A stretch of 20,774 nt of DNA from Sphingomonas sp. 32-62-10 (GTDB lineage: Bacteria > Pseudomonadota > Alphaproteobacteria > Sphingomonadales > Sphingomonadaceae), in assembly GCA_002280555.1 (NCBI GenBank), contig NCEE01000035.1, positions 1 through 20,774 on the forward strand, given 5' to 3'. Position 1 is the first letter of the stretch; each line of letters starts with the position of its first letter. The translations under genes were made by a program, and so were the position numbers. Below are positions 7,935 to 15,392 of the stretch, one piece after another. The notes under the pieces were generated by a model. The model did no database searches. It saw only the letters and a list, made by a program, of their open reading frames with translations, and had not been told where the DNA came from.

Positions 7935-8753
7935 ATGACCGACTTTATCGCACGCCATCGCCGGCTCGTTGGCAAGATTACGCTCGTCACGGGGGCAGCC
8001 CGCGGCATCGGCGCGGCGATCGTCCGCGCCTTCGTTGCGGAAGGCGCGACGGTGTGGATCACCGATATCGATGGTGACGAGGGCGCTGCACTAGCCAATG
8101 AGATTGGCGGCAATACCCGTTTCCTGCCGCTGGATGTGGGCGACGAAGCCGCATGGGAAAGCGTGATGGCGGCATTGCTGGCGCGCGATGGGCGGCTAGA
8201 CGTGCTGGTCAACAATGCCGGGATCACGGGGTTCGAGGATGCAACCGGCCCGCATGATCCCGAACATGCCACGCTCGCCGAATGGCACCGGGTCCACCGG
8301 GTCAATCTTGATGGCACCTTCCTCGGGTGCCGCTATGCGATCCGGGCGATGCGCGCGCAGGGTACGGGGGCAATCATCAACATGTCGTCACGGTCGGGGC
8401 TGGTCGGGATTCCAGGGGCGGCGGCATATGCCTCGTCCAAGGCGGCGGTACGCAACCACACCAAATCGGTGGCGCTGTGGTGCGCGCAGCAGGGGATGCA
8501 GGTCCGTTGCAATTCGGTGCACCCGGCCGCGATCCTTACGGGCATCTGGGAACCGATGCTCGGCGATGGGCCAGACCGTGCCGAACGAATGATCGCGCTG
8601 ACCAGCGACACCCCGCTCAAGCGCTTTGGCCTGCCCGAGGAAGTGGCGGCGATGACGGTGTTCCTCGCGTCCGACGAGGCGACGTACATCACCGGCAGCG
8701 AATTCGACATCGATGGCGGGTTGCTCGCAGGCTCCGCTGCATCGCCGGGATAA
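7935..8753 (+). CDS. short-chain dehydrogenase/reductase (SDR)
   Basis: Classical SDR oxidoreductase, 272 aa. The cofactor loop TGAARGIG (19-26) and the acidic residues in ITDIDGDE after the second strand suggest NAD(H) rather than NADP(H). NNAG is at 93-96, and the catalytic set is Ser152, Tyr165 and Lys169 (YASSK). The C-terminus has the family ITGSEFDIDGG. Similarity is greatest to glucose/steroid/cyclic-alcohol dehydrogenases of the 3-beta-hydroxysteroid type, but substrate cannot be read from sequence. The ATG at 7935 is preceded by AAGGGAG nine nucleotides upstream; a longer in-frame reading would extend into the recQ start. It appears to be transcribed alone. Confidence 0.9.
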   Translation: MTDFIARHRRLVGKITLVTGAARGIGAAIVRAFVAEGATVWITDIDGDEGAALANEIGGNTRFLPLDVGDEAAWESVMAALLARDGRLDVLVNNAGITGFEDATGPHDPEHATLAEWHRVHRVNLDGTFLGCRYAIRAMRAQGTGAIINMSSRSGLVGIPGAAAYASSKAAVRNHTKSVALWCAQQGMQVRCNSVHPAAILTGIWEPMLGDGPDRAERMIALTSDTPLKRFGLPEEVAAMTVFLASDEATYITGSEFDIDGGLLAGSAASPG

Positions 8754-8834
8754 CCACATCGCCTTGTTTTCGCCGCGCTTGTCGGGTGGAATTCGGCTAT
8801 CGTGATGATGCCACCCCAATCGACAGGAAAAGAG

Positions 8835-9740
8835 ATGCTGCCAGCGGCTCGTGTGATCGGAAGTGCCTTGATCGTTGTCTTAGCGGGACTGCCCGGCATC
8901 GCCGGCGGCGCAAAGCCGATTCAGGGCGAATATCTGGTGCGGGGTGACGGGGTGGTGGCCGCAACGGTAGGCGGCGTGCCTGGCAAGATGCGAATCACGC
9001 CCTGGGCGCCGGCCGCGCCAACGCTCAACCCCGATTATGCCCAGCGAATCGGCCTGCGCGGCGGCCTGTTCGGTTTTTCGGTGAAGGTCGGCCCAGTGAA
9101 GGTGCGTGGTGAAAGCGGCGTTACCCGGCTGCAGTTCGGCAACGCCTCCTTCAAGCGCCGCGTGGTGTGGTTCGAACGCCGCTATGATTCGGGTGCGGAC
9201 GGCGCGGTGGGGCCAGGTGGGTTGCCGGTCGATCTGATCCGCTTTCAGTTGAAGCCTGCCGGGGCGGGGGAGCGCACAGCCACGCTGCCACTCGTCCAGC
9301 AGATGTTCCGCCCGGCGATGACGCGGGTGGTGGTTGGCGGGCGCACGATCTCGATCCTGTTCGATCCGCAGCATCCGCGCACCTTGGCAACGGCCGGTGC
9401 AGGCGCGGCGCTGGCCGAGGTGCTTGGCGGGCAATTGGTGGGGGCGGGCGACAAGGCGGAGATCGCGTTCGGTGTCGCCCGGCCGGTGCGCACCATCCGG
9501 CTGGCGCGTCCGCTGGTGGTGGGGCCACTCACGCTTGAATCAATGCTGGTGCGCGTGGCCGACAACGGATCGGTGGCCGGAATCGACGATGCCGATGCCG
9601 ATCCCGAGGAAATCGTGGTAACTGCCAAGAGCAAGAAGGAGCGCCGCGACGTCATCATCATCGGGCGCGATCAGCTGGGTGGATGCTCGTCGATCGTGTT
9701 CGACAAAAAGGCAAAGGCGATCCGGCTGAGCTGTGTTTAG
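8835..9740 (+). CDS. secreted protein resembling a double retropepsin-like aspartyl protease without catalytic motifs
   Basis: A 301-aa protein with a signal peptide (residues 1 to about 25, ending GIAGG). The start at 8835 follows AGGAAAAG; upstream in-frame ATGs add a tail without signal-peptide character. Two halves each follow the layout of a retropepsin-type aspartyl protease: a beta strand with GG (TVGGVPGKMR; VVVGGRTISI), then a loop where DTG should be, then an ending like xDGxxGxxxL (ADGAVGPGGLPVDLI, 121-135; DVIIIGRDQL, 272-281). The catalytic loops read ITPWAPAAP (54-62) and LFDPQHPRT (about 175-183), so neither has Asp-Thr/Ser-Gly. EEIVVTAK (258-265) looks like a TonB box. The fold assignment is inference from pattern, not alignment; it may be a non-enzymatic periplasmic protein. 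Confidence 0.7.
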   Translation: MLPAARVIGSALIVVLAGLPGIAGGAKPIQGEYLVRGDGVVAATVGGVPGKMRITPWAPAAPTLNPDYAQRIGLRGGLFGFSVKVGPVKVRGESGVTRLQFGNASFKRRVVWFERRYDSGADGAVGPGGLPVDLIRFQLKPAGAGERTATLPLVQQMFRPAMTRVVVGGRTISILFDPQHPRTLATAGAGAALAEVLGGQLVGAGDKAEIAFGVARPVRTIRLARPLVVGPLTLESMLVRVADNGSVAGIDDADADPEEIVVTAKSKKERRDVIIIGRDQLGGCSSIVFDKKAKAIRLSCV

Positions 9741-9773
9741 GGTGCTGCTGCGTTTCCCTGATGACGCCCACCA

Positions 9774-9842
9774 CCGTTCGGGCTGAGCGAAGTCGAAGCC
9801 CACGTACAGCGCTTGCCCTTCGACTTCGCTCAGGGCGAACGG
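9774..9842. repeat. REP-like inverted repeat (two 28-nt arms)
   Basis: Two 28-nt arms (9774-9801 and 9815-9842) are inverted copies separated by 13 nt. Both contain GAGCGAAGTCGAAG or its complement and end in CCGTTCG/CGAACGG. Each arm also closes on itself: GGGCT with AGCCC on the left (9780-9784, 9797-9801) and GCCCT with AGGGC on the right (9815-9819, 9831-9835). Repeats with the core CCCTTCGACTTCGCTCAGGG are common between genes in sphingomonads. It lies between the convergent secreted-protein and Atm1-exporter genes, so it may also act as a two-way transcription end. Confidence 0.85.
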
Positions 9843-9890
9843 GGTAGGGAAAAGGCATGAAAGCGATGGCAAGCGTGGTTAGTCGCCCCC

Positions 9891-11720
9891 TTACTCCGCC
9901 GCGAGCACGCCCTCTTCCTCGGCGCGTTCCTGGGCCTGGCGGTTCCACATTTCGGCGTAGAGCCCGTTCTCGCGGAGCAGCGCATTATGTGTGCCGCGCT
10001 CGACGACTTGGCCTGCCTCCAGCACCACGATCTCATCGGCGTTGACGACGGTCGACAGGCGGTGGGCGATGACGATGGTGGTCCGCCCCTTGCCGATTGC
10101 CTCCAGCGTATCCTGAATGTCGCTTTCGGTGCGGCTATCGAGCGCGCTGGTCGCTTCGTCGAGGATCAGGATCGGCGGGTTTTTGAGCAACGTGCGGGCA
10201 ATAGCGACGCGCTGCTTCTCGCCGCCCGACAGTTTCAGCCCGCGCTCGCCCACGCGCGCGTTGTAACCGCCGGGCTGGCCTGCGATGAAATCGGCGATCT
10301 GCGCGCCGCGTGCGGCTTCCTCGATCTCGGCCTCGCTCGCACCCGCGCGGCCATAACCGATGTTATAGCCGATCGTATCGTTGAACAGCACGGTATCCTG
10401 CGGAACGATACCGATCGCGGCACGCAAAGACGCCTGCGTCACCCCCGCGATGTCCTGCCCGTCAATCGTGATCCGCCCGCCGGTCAGATCGTAGAAACGG
10501 TACATCAGCCGCGCGAGCGTCGATTTCCCCGCGCCTGACGGGCCGACGATCGCCAGCGTGCTGCCCGCCGGAATATCGAGATCGATCCCCTTCAGGATGC
10601 GGCGGGCCGGATCATAATCGAAAACGACATTTTCGAAGCGGACATGGCCTGCACCCACCATCAGATCGGGCGCGGCGGGCGCGTCCTTCACTTCGGCGGG
10701 GGCATCGATCAGGTCGAACATCGCCGCCATGTCGATCACGCCCTGACGGATCGTGCGATAGACCATGCCGAGCAGATCGAGCGGGCGGAACAATTGGGCG
10801 AGCAGGGTGGAGACGAGCACGACGTTGCCCGCGTTGAACTGGCCCTGGCTCCAGCCCCACACGACCAGCCCCATGCCGCCCGCCATCATCAGATTGGTGA
10901 TCAGCGACTGGCCGATGTTCAGCCAGGCGAGCGAGTTCTGATTCTTCACCGCCGCGGTCGCATAGGCCGCCATTGCCCCGTCATAACGCGTCGCTTCGCG
11001 CTCCTCTGCGCCGAAATATTTCACCGTCTCGAAATTGAGCAACGAATCCACCGCGTGGGCAACCGCGCCGGTATCGAGATCGTTCATCTGGGCACGAAGC
11101 GCATTGCGCCAGTCCGTGACGATTCGTGTGAAGACGATATAGACCGCGACCATCGCCAAAGTGCCGAGCACCAGCCACAGCCCGAACTTCGAATAGAAAA
11201 TCTGCAGCACCAGCACCAGTTCGAGCAAGGTCGGCGCGATGTTGAACAGCAGGAAATACAGCATCGTATCGATGCTCTTGGTGCCGCGCTCGACCACTTT
11301 GGTGACGGCACCGGTGCGCCGTTCGAGGTGAAAGCGCAGCGACAGCTGGTGGAGATGGCGAAACACCGTTGCCGCCAGCCGCCGGGTCGCGTCCTGCCCG
11401 ACACGTTCGAACACGGCGTTGCGCAGATTATCGAACAGGACAGAGCCAAAGCGCGCCCCGGCATAGCCTACCACCAGCGCCAGGATCAGCGTGGTCGCGC
11501 CGCGATCGCCCGCTGCCATGTCGTTGACAATGCCCTGCAGCGCGAAGGGCGCGCCGTACACCTGCACCAGCTTCGACAGGACGACGAGCAGCAGCGCGAT
11601 GACGATGCGCAATCGCAGCGCGGGCTGATCCTTCGGCCATAAATAGGGCAAGAACCGCCGCAGCATCGGCCACAACGGAGGTTCGGGACGGTCGGACGCG
11701 GAGGAAAGATCGGGCGGCAT
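9891..11720 (-). CDS. Atm1-type ABC exporter (fused membrane and ATPase domains)
   Basis: Half-transporter ABC exporter, 609 aa from the ATG at 11720, working as a homodimer in the inner membrane. The membrane domain covers about residues 20-340, with the Atm1-family segment RFHLERRTGAVTKVVERG that precedes SIDTMLYFLLFNI. The ATPase domain has Walker A GPSGAGKST (393-401), signature LSGGEKQ (497-503), Walker B ILILDE (517-522) and the H-loop His near 553. It strongly resembles the Novosphingobium Atm1 exporter, which exports glutathione-metal conjugates, and that protein also begins MPP, supporting this start. A longer reading to 11774 is open but less likely. The ribosome-binding GGGGGG sits in a small hairpin with GCCCC. 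Nothing nearby indicates which metal or conjugate is carried. Confidence 0.92.
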   Translation of the reverse strand: MPPDLSSASDRPEPPLWPMLRRFLPYLWPKDQPALRLRIVIALLLVVLSKLVQVYGAPFALQGIVNDMAAGDRGATTLILALVVGYAGARFGSVLFDNLRNAVFERVGQDATRRLAATVFRHLHQLSLRFHLERRTGAVTKVVERGTKSIDTMLYFLLFNIAPTLLELVLVLQIFYSKFGLWLVLGTLAMVAVYIVFTRIVTDWRNALRAQMNDLDTGAVAHAVDSLLNFETVKYFGAEEREATRYDGAMAAYATAAVKNQNSLAWLNIGQSLITNLMMAGGMGLVVWGWSQGQFNAGNVVLVSTLLAQLFRPLDLLGMVYRTIRQGVIDMAAMFDLIDAPAEVKDAPAAPDLMVGAGHVRFENVVFDYDPARRILKGIDLDIPAGSTLAIVGPSGAGKSTLARLMYRFYDLTGGRITIDGQDIAGVTQASLRAAIGIVPQDTVLFNDTIGYNIGYGRAGASEAEIEEAARGAQIADFIAGQPGGYNARVGERGLKLSGGEKQRVAIARTLLKNPPILILDEATSALDSRTESDIQDTLEAIGKGRTTIVIAHRLSTVVNADEIVVLEAGQVVERGTHNALLRENGLYAEMWNRQAQERAEEEGVLAAE

Positions 11721-11816
11721 TGCCCCCCATGTAGGGGCAGACCTCGCCGTGCGAAAGCGCGCGTTGCGGAACAAGCCCCCGCCGTCATTGGTTTACCATC
11801 CCGAAGGGAGACGATG

Positions 11817-12059
11817 ATGGACCCGATTTTGTACGTGATGGCGATTATGGGCTGCGCCGATGGCAGCGATCAATGCGCTGAAGTCCGCATCGAAGCCCCG
11901 CGCTATGCCTCGATCCAAGCGTGCCAGGCGGCCATGCCGTCTGCGCTCCGCCGTAATAGCGACATCTTTTATCCCGTGATCACCGCCAGTTGCCGCCAGA
12001 CGGGCAGCCGCTTTGCAAAAGGCGAGCCGGTGCGTCGCGCCTCTACTCCGAACAGCTGA
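11817..12059 (+). CDS. small four-cysteine protein, sphingomonad type, unknown function
   Basis: An 80-aa protein that I do not recognise by name. The first 12 residues are hydrophobic (MDPILYVMAIMG), followed by CADGSDQC, so it may have a short export signal or a membrane-associated N-terminus. Cysteines are at 13, 20, 36 and 59 and could make two disulfides. A pattern of charged and Tyr/Pro residues (EVRIEAPRYAS, FYPVITASC) suggests a small folded domain. Start choice: GAAGGGAG (11803-11810) is 6 nt from ATG 11817 and 3 nt from ATG 11814, favouring 11817. It is divergent from the ABC exporter and convergent with crtB, whose stop is only a few bases away. Confidence 0.72.
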   Translation: MDPILYVMAIMGCADGSDQCAEVRIEAPRYASIQACQAAMPSALRRNSDIFYPVITASCRQTGSRFAKGEPVRRASTPNS

Positions 12060-12063
12060 CGAG

Positions 12064-13023
12064 TCAGCGCGCGCGCGGCCGCGTCCATAGGTTGGGATCG
12101 CGGGGCGCCGCGGCATAAAGCTTATGGCGCTGCGCCGCCTGCGCCTGGGCACGGATGATCCAACCCAGTTTCTGCAGCCCCGATGTCGTGACGCGACTAT
12201 CCCAGGCCGTGCCGCCGCGACGGGCCACTTCGCGGCCGATGCCGCCATAGATTCCGGCAGCGGCGAGCACGGCCCATGCCGATCTGAAGCCAAGCGCCGG
12301 GGTGCCGAAGCGCGCGCTTTCTTCATAGGCCGCCGCCATGTCACCCAGCCGCTGACCAAGTATTGCCAGTTGCGGGCGATGTTCGGGGGCCATGAGCGCG
12401 CCAACGGGGATGCCCATTTCATCAAGCCAGGCCACCGGCAGATAGCAGCGCCCGACGCTGGCATCTTCCCCCACGTCGCGGGCGATATTGGCGAGCTGGA
12501 AGGCAAGCCCGAGATCACAGGCGCGGTCGAGCGTTGCCTCGTCGTTCGGGTCAACCCCCATCACCACGGCCATCATACAGCCGACAACACCGGCGACATG
12601 ATAGCAATAGCGCATGAGATCATCCTGCGTCTGCGGGCGCCAGTCAGCAGCGTCGAGCGCGAATCCGGCGATGTGATCGCGGGTAAAGGCGTGGGGTAAC
12701 TGGGTTTCGGCGGCGACGATGCGAAGCGCATCGAATGCCGAATCGCCCACCCATTGCCCGGCCAGCGCCGCCTCGGTCTGCGCCGTCAGCTGCGCCAATC
12801 GCGCCTGCGGATCGCTGACCACCGCCATGCCGTGGCCATGATCCTGCCCATCGGCCAGATCATCGCACGCCCGGCACCAGGCATAGAGCAACCAGGCGCG
12901 TTCACGCTCGGCGGGCGCGAATAACCTGCTGGCCGCGGCAAAGCTTTTTGAACCCCGACCGATCGATTCCTTGGCCGTGGCGACAATCGCTTCGCGGCTC
13001 GGCAGATCGGCGCTGCCACTCAC
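12064..13023 (-). CDS. crtB: 15-cis-phytoene synthase CrtB
   Basis: Phytoene synthase, 319 aa, which condenses two geranylgeranyl diphosphates head to head to give 15-cis-phytoene, the first committed carotenoid step. The first Asp-rich motif is DDLAD (54-58) and the second is NIARDVGED (179-187), both needed to bind magnesium-diphosphate. The squalene/phytoene synthase signature YCYHVAGVVG lies at about 139-148. It starts at GTG 13023, overlapping the LOG-family stop in GTGA, so it is translationally coupled as the last gene of the crtY-crtI operon. All catalytic motifs are intact, in contrast to the broken crtI upstream. The C-terminal Arg-rich end reaches the convergent small gene. Confidence 0.95.
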   Translation of the reverse strand: MSGSADLPSREAIVATAKESIGRGSKSFAAASRLFAPAERERAWLLYAWCRACDDLADGQDHGHGMAVVSDPQARLAQLTAQTEAALAGQWVGDSAFDALRIVAAETQLPHAFTRDHIAGFALDAADWRPQTQDDLMRYCYHVAGVVGCMMAVVMGVDPNDEATLDRACDLGLAFQLANIARDVGEDASVGRCYLPVAWLDEMGIPVGALMAPEHRPQLAILGQRLGDMAAAYEESARFGTPALGFRSAWAVLAAAGIYGGIGREVARRGGTAWDSRVTTSGLQKLGWIIRAQAQAAQRHKLYAAAPRDPNLWTRPRAR

Positions 13024-13601
13024 AAGTCGCGGCTGCCGATCTGTGCGATGGTGGTGGCGGGCACATGGGCGGCCATTTTGGCAAGCAACCCGTCAAGTGT
13101 TGCGTCGACGATCATCAACCCCCGATGCTGCGGCCGGATGAAGCCGACCTCCCCCATCTTGGCGGCAAAGGCCACGAGCCCGTCATAAAAGCCGGCAACG
13201 TTCAGCACGCCAACCGGTTTGGCGTGATAGCCGAGCTGGGCCCAGCTGAGCGCTTCCCAAAGCTCGTCCATCGTCCCCGTGCCGCCGGGCAGCGTCACGA
13301 AGCCGTCGGATAGATCGGTGAACGCCTGTTTGCGTTCGTGCATCGTGCGGCAGACATGCAGCTCGCTCAGTCCCCGATGCGCTACTTCGGCATCGACCAG
13401 CGCCTGGGGGATAATGCCGATCACCTCGCCGCCCGCCGCGAGCGCCGAATCGGCAATCGCCCCCATCAGGCCGAGTCGGCCGCCACCATAAACGACGCCA
13501 ATACCGCGTTCGGCCAGGCCGCGACCGACCGCGCGCGCAGACTCGATATAGACAGGATCACTCGGTGTTGCCGAACCACAATAAACGGCAAGTCGCTTCA
13601 T
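13020..13601 (-). CDS. LOG family protein (TIGR00730, nucleoside-5'-monophosphate phosphoribohydrolase)
   Basis: A 193-aa Rossmann-fold protein of the LOG (Lonely Guy) family. The active-site motif PGGTGTMDE (105-113) and the upstream MHERK (87-91) are both intact; CGSATPSDP at the N-terminus and YGGGRLGLMG (38-47) shape the nucleotide site. Members cleave AMP or cytokinin riboside monophosphates to free base plus ribose 5-phosphate. Linkage between crtI and crtB is not explained by a known carotenoid step. It starts at ATG 13601, overlapping the adhesin-E-like stop by 4 nt, and its own stop overlaps crtB by 4 nt. Its role in this operon is unknown; co-expression may be incidental. Confidence 0.92.
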   Translation of the reverse strand: MKRLAVYCGSATPSDPVYIESARAVGRGLAERGIGVVYGGGRLGLMGAIADSALAAGGEVIGIIPQALVDAEVAHRGLSELHVCRTMHERKQAFTDLSDGFVTLPGGTGTMDELWEALSWAQLGYHAKPVGVLNVAGFYDGLVAFAAKMGEVGFIRPQHRGLMIVDATLDGLLAKMAAHVPATTIAQIGSRDL

Positions 13602-14005
13602 TGTGCCGTGGTCGAGCAGGCCTTCGCCATTGCACTCGCAAGCACGGTACCCGGCACGACGACGTCGTAGGCGGGCGTGGGATAAGCGTAAGTCCGGGTT
13701 TCCTGTCCCGTCGCATCATATTCGGTGTAGGAAATGGTCTTCGAAATTTCTTCCTGGCAATTGAACAGGATCAATCGCTTGATATCCTTGGCCGGGCCGG
13801 TGCTGACGGCGGCATATTGCGTCTTGATAATGGCACGACGAACCGGCTGCCCGTCGTCATCGCGTTCGTCGCGCAGGCTGGACGTATCGACGTACCAGAT
13901 CGCACCTTGTTTTCCGGCAGATACATAGGCCCAGTTATCACCGGTACCCGCCATCAGAAAAGCCATCGCCAGTTGCATCATGCCGTTTGCAGCACCGAAG
14001 ACCAT
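13598..14005 (-). CDS. surface-adhesin protein E-like small secreted protein
   Basis: A 135-aa protein resembling the surface-adhesin protein E family (small beta-rich domains described from Haemophilus protein E). Visible family features are NWAYVS near residue 23, the IWYVDTSSL strand at about 36-44, a Cys in LFNCQEE (about 82), the YTEYDATGQ strand, the near-terminal VVPGTVLASAMAKAC (pairing Cys), and the short hydrophobic N-terminus (residues 1-20), which may be a poor signal peptide. ATG at 14005 follows GGAGGAGA at good spacing and overlaps the crtI-frame stop as TAATG, so it is coupled to the end of the broken crtI. Function is unknown; adhesion is not implied by this context. Confidence 0.72.
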   Translation of the reverse strand: MVFGAANGMMQLAMAFLMAGTGDNWAYVSAGKQGAIWYVDTSSLRDERDDDGQPVRRAIIKTQYAAVSTGPAKDIKRLILFNCQEEISKTISYTEYDATGQETRTYAYPTPAYDVVVPGTVLASAMAKACSTTAQ

Positions 14006-14271
14006 TATAGTCTCTCCTCCAACATCAGACCTGCGGTTGCCTTGGCGCTGCCAACAACGCCTGGGATGCCCGCTCCGGGATGTGTTCCTGCACCAACAAA
14101 GTAAAGATTCGGAATATTATCGTCGCGATTGTGGACACGGAAGAAAGCGCTTTGCAAGAGAATCGGTTCCAAACTGAACGCACTGCCGAGATGGGCATTG
14201 AGATCAGCGGAAAAATCGCTGGGCGCGTAGTGGAATTTGGTGACGACTCGCTCGTGGATGTCGGGAATCAG
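14005..14271 (-). pseudogene. crtI: C-terminal remnant of crtI in a different frame
   Basis: Reading from CTG at 14271 gives about 88 residues, beginning LIPDIHERVV, that match the C-terminal end of bacterial-type phytoene desaturases. Hallmarks are GSAFSLEP, the FAD-binding LYFVGAGTHPGAGIPG and the terminal GSAKATAGLMLEE, ending at TAA 14007-14005. It has no plausible start codon or ribosome-binding site of its own, and starts immediately where the N-terminal part of crtI is cut by its TGA (14270-14268), in a frame shifted relative to it. Codon use here looks less GC-rich than in the first part. This segment proves the N-terminal reading frame was not simply a naturally short protein. Confidence 0.85.
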
Positions 14272-15392
14272 CGGAGCGCGTAGAAGGTCGCATGCCCCTC
14301 GGGCGCCATCGACGGATCAGTGATCGTCGGGTGGTGCAGATACAGCGAGAAATCCTCCGCCAGCACGCCGTGATCGTAAATGTCCGACAACAGACCCTTA
14401 TAGCGCGGGCCGAACAGAATCATGTGGTGGGGGATGTTGGGAAAATTGCCCTTCAGCCCGAAATGGACGACGAACAGCGACGGTGAGTAACGCTTACGCT
14501 CGAGCCGCTTCTTGGTCCGCTGCGCACTGCGGGAAGATTTCAGCAGGTCGCGGTAACTGTGCATCACATCGGCATTGCTGGCGATGGCATCGGCATCCTG
14601 GTGCCAGCCGCTTTCGGTCGTTACGCCCGTCGCGCGATCGCCCAGCGTATCGATGCTCGCGACCGGATCGTTCAGGCGCAGCACGCCACCAATTCGCTCG
14701 AACTGCGTGACCAGCCCATCGATGAGCTTGTTGGTGCCGCCCATCGCGAACCAGACGCCGCCGTCCTTTTCGAGCTTGTGGATCAGCGCATAGATGCTGC
14801 TCGTCGTCATCGGGTTGCCGCCGACGAGCAGCGTGTGGAACGACAGTGCCTCGCGCAATTTGGGGCTCTTCACGAAGCTCGACACGACCGAATAGACGCT
14901 GCGCCACGCCTGGTATTTCATCAGGCTGGGGGCCGCCTTGATCATCGATGCGAAATCGAGAAAGGCGACATGGCCAAGCTTCAGATAGCCTTCCTTATAC
15001 ACCCCGGCGGAATATTCGAGGAAACGGCGATAGCCATCGACGTCTTCGGGATCGAGCTTGGCGATTTCTGCCGCCAACTGCACATCGTCGTTCGAATAAT
15101 CGAAATTGGTGCCATCGGGCCAGTTGAGCCGGTAGAATGGCATCACCGGCGCGAGCGTAACGTCCTTTTCCATATCATGGCCGGACAGCGCCCAAAGCTC
15201 GCGCAGGCAATCAGGATCGGTAATGACGGTCGGGCCAGCATCGAACACGAAGCCGTCCTTTTCCCAGAAATAGGCACGGCCGCCGGGCTTATCGCGTGCT
15301 TCGACGATCGTCGTCTGAACGCCGGTCGATTGCAGGCGGATGGCGAGCGCTAGGCCGCCGAACCCGGCGCCGATAACAATGGCAGATTTCAT
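14268..15392 (-). pseudogene. crtI: phytoene desaturase CrtI, truncated by internal deletion and frameshift
   Basis: This reading frame encodes residues 1-373 of a CrtI-type phytoene desaturase, which would introduce double bases of unsaturation into phytoene to make lycopene, plus one out-of-frame residue before TGA. The N-terminal FAD motif AIVIGAGFGGLALAIRL (4-20), EARDKPGGRAYFW and FDAGPTVITDP are intact, as is HHPTITDPSMAPEGHATFYAL at the end. The usual next 31 or so residues, starting APVPH, are absent, and the remaining C-terminus continues in another frame (14271-14005). Summing 373, 31 and 88 gives about 492, the length I recall for Pantoea CrtI. Start ATG 15392 overlaps crtY in ATGA and has AGGAG 9 nt upstream. 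Without the C-terminal FAD-binding end it should be inactive. Confidence 0.85.

Noticed and set aside
9774..9842. CRISPR repeat or simple terminator
   Set aside because: There are only two inverted arms, no spacer series, no T-run after either arm, and the sequence matches a sphingomonad-type REP core.
10644..11642. A 332-codon plus-strand reading inside the ABC exporter
   Set aside because: It is the antisense of conserved exporter domains, rich in His, Gln and Arg, and shows no domain.
14268..14271. A programmed ribosomal frameshift in crtI
   Set aside because: About 31 conserved residues are absent between the two parts, so slipping by one or two bases would not restore a normal CrtI; no slippery run is seen at the junction.
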